Both the position numbers and the translations under genes were made by a program. A DNA stretch of 64,000 bases from Planctomycetota bacterium (GTDB taxonomy: Bacteria > Planctomycetota > Planctomycetia > Pirellulales > UBA1268), in contig VGZO01000001.1 in NCBI GenBank assembly GCA_016872555.1, positions 1-64,000 of the forward strand, in the 5' to 3' direction. Of the stretch, positions 63,186 to 64,000 are shown one piece after another. Position 1 is the first letter of the stretch, and every line of letters begins with the position of its first letter. A model generated the notes under the pieces. It did no database searches. It was not told where the DNA came from and saw only the letters and a list, made by a program, of their open reading frames with translations.

Positions 63186-64000
63186 TCTCGACGCCGAAAT
63201 CGATGCCGTTGCTGAACACGTAGTCCTGGACCCGCGTCGGCGCCGGTCCGATCCGGCCGTAGCGCACCGGCCGGGGCTCGACGGTCGTCCGGACGTTGTC
63301 GATCGGGGCCGAGGGATCGTTGGCCCCGACGATCACCGGCGAGCCGTTGACGAGCACGGGTTCGCCGTTGCCGTCGAGGAGGATCGTACCGGGGTTGTAG
63401 TTGGGGTTGGCGATGCTCGTCAGCACCGTGTCGGTCTTGGAGAGGAACGCGGTGTTGGAACTGGCCCGGGAGATCTGGCCGAGCCACATGCCGGTGTAGC
63501 CGCAGTGGAGGAGGATCGCCTGGCTGACGCGGAACTGCGCCCCGAGCCGCCATTCACCGATCGGGGTGAACGTGAACGTGTGCTCGGCGGAGTTGGTGGC
63601 GTTCTGCTGGCCGACGCCGTAGATCTGCACGAGGATCGGATCGCCGGTGATGTTGGCCTGCGAGTTCGACAACGCCGACTGGGCGACGACGTTGGCCGAC
63701 ACGAAGGTCGTGCGGAAGTAGTCGGCGGCCAGCGAGTCGGGGAAGTTGGAGCCGCGGTAGATGTTGTTCTGCCAGTTGAAGCCGGCGGTGAACTTGAGGT
63801 CGCTGGACACGGTCCAGCGCCCCTGCGTGGCGGCCATGTTGATCGAGAACTCGGGCCCGACGATGTTGTTGCTGGTGTAGGTCTCCCAGCCGCCGTTCTG
63901 GAGGGGGGCCCCGAGGCCGCGGTTCTGGAGGTCGTTGGTCGCGATCAGCTGGTCGAGTCCGGCGCTGCCCAGCCCGCCGGTGGCGAACCCACCCTGGCCG
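63175..64000 (-). CDS. BBP7-like outer-membrane beta-barrel protein, C-terminal part
   Basis: Partial: the frame is open to the right edge, with the first full codon at 63999-63997. Strand-like segments suggest a barrel: NNIVGPEFSINMAATQGRWT, LKFTAGFNWQNNIYRG, HTFTFTPIGEWRLGAQF, LLHCGYTGMWLGQISRAS, and the end YVFSNGIDFGVEIKY with a C-terminal aromatic. BBP7-family proteins are abundant planctomycete outer-membrane barrels. The N-terminus and signal peptide are outside the window. Confidence 0.7.
   Translation of the reverse strand, partial: GQGGFATGGLGSAGLDQLIATNDLQNRGLGAPLQNGGWETYTSNNIVGPEFSINMAATQGRWTVSSDLKFTAGFNWQNNIYRGSNFPDSLAADYFRTTFVSANVVAQSALSNSQANITGDPILVQIYGVGQQNATNSAEHTFTFTPIGEWRLGAQFRVSQAILLHCGYTGMWLGQISRASSNTAFLSKTDTVLTSIANPNYNPGTILLDGNGEPVLVNGSPVIVGANDPSAPIDNVRTTVEPRPVRYGRIGPAPTRVQDYVFSNGIDFGVEIKY

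Overview
The window is high-GC bacterial DNA that most resembles a planctomycete (Planctomycetota). Three genes support this: a prepilin-like DUF1559 protein ending in the H-X9-DG type motif, the C-terminal part of a large BBP7-like outer-membrane barrel at the right edge, and a Cys/Trp/Gly-rich exported protein. No rRNA, tRNA, CRISPR array or complete transposon was seen.

Region 1 (1-4.3 kb) is an accessory stretch of small defence/addiction-type genes, several of them broken. It holds a frameshifted HigB/RelE-type toxin with an intact HigA-type antitoxin, a DUF2283 gene, two paralogous 'addiction module component' antitoxins without toxins, an MNT nucleotidyltransferase with only a 31-codon partner, and an XRE regulator split by an in-frame TGA. 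Region 2 (4.3-6.4 kb) holds small membrane proteins and a stand-alone T4-Rnl-like RNA ligase.

Region 3 (6.7-11.6 kb) is the most unusual part. Four genes linked by ATGA overlaps encode a membrane-anchored CxC redoxin, a Tat-exported seven-bladed copper-propeller-type enzyme related to the catalytic domain of nitrous oxide reductase and to thiocyanate dehydrogenase but lacking the CuA domain, an FtsX-type permease, and an ABC ATPase fused to a membrane helix and an extracytoplasmic domain. I infer a copper-enzyme production system; the substrate is unknown.

At about 12.45 kb a sensor-kinase gene, already internally deleted, stops exactly at the stop codon of a DHH phosphoesterase gene, and base composition rises sharply. 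This is either a rearrangement boundary or an assembly join.

Region 4 (12.45-64 kb) is gene-dense and mostly housekeeping. It runs: nrnA-ribF; ppx; the four-gene ligase-associated DNA damage response cluster (exonuclease, ATP-dependent ligase, DEXH helicase, PdeM); nnrD; accB-accC; PPi-type phosphofructokinase; hisC-hisB and hisD; comB-glyS-sugar isomerase; a menaquinone cluster (ubiE-ubiX-ubiA-mqnE, futalosine route); priA, a heme-c sensor kinase, rnhA and recG; nadD; DUF1559; a soluble kinase; a MoxR/VWA pair; enolase; ribE-rsmA; a single-chain FAAL-ACP-oxoamine synthase likely to start a sphingolipid-like pathway, followed by a hotdog thioesterase; and the partial barrel protein. Functions come from motifs read by eye, with no database search.
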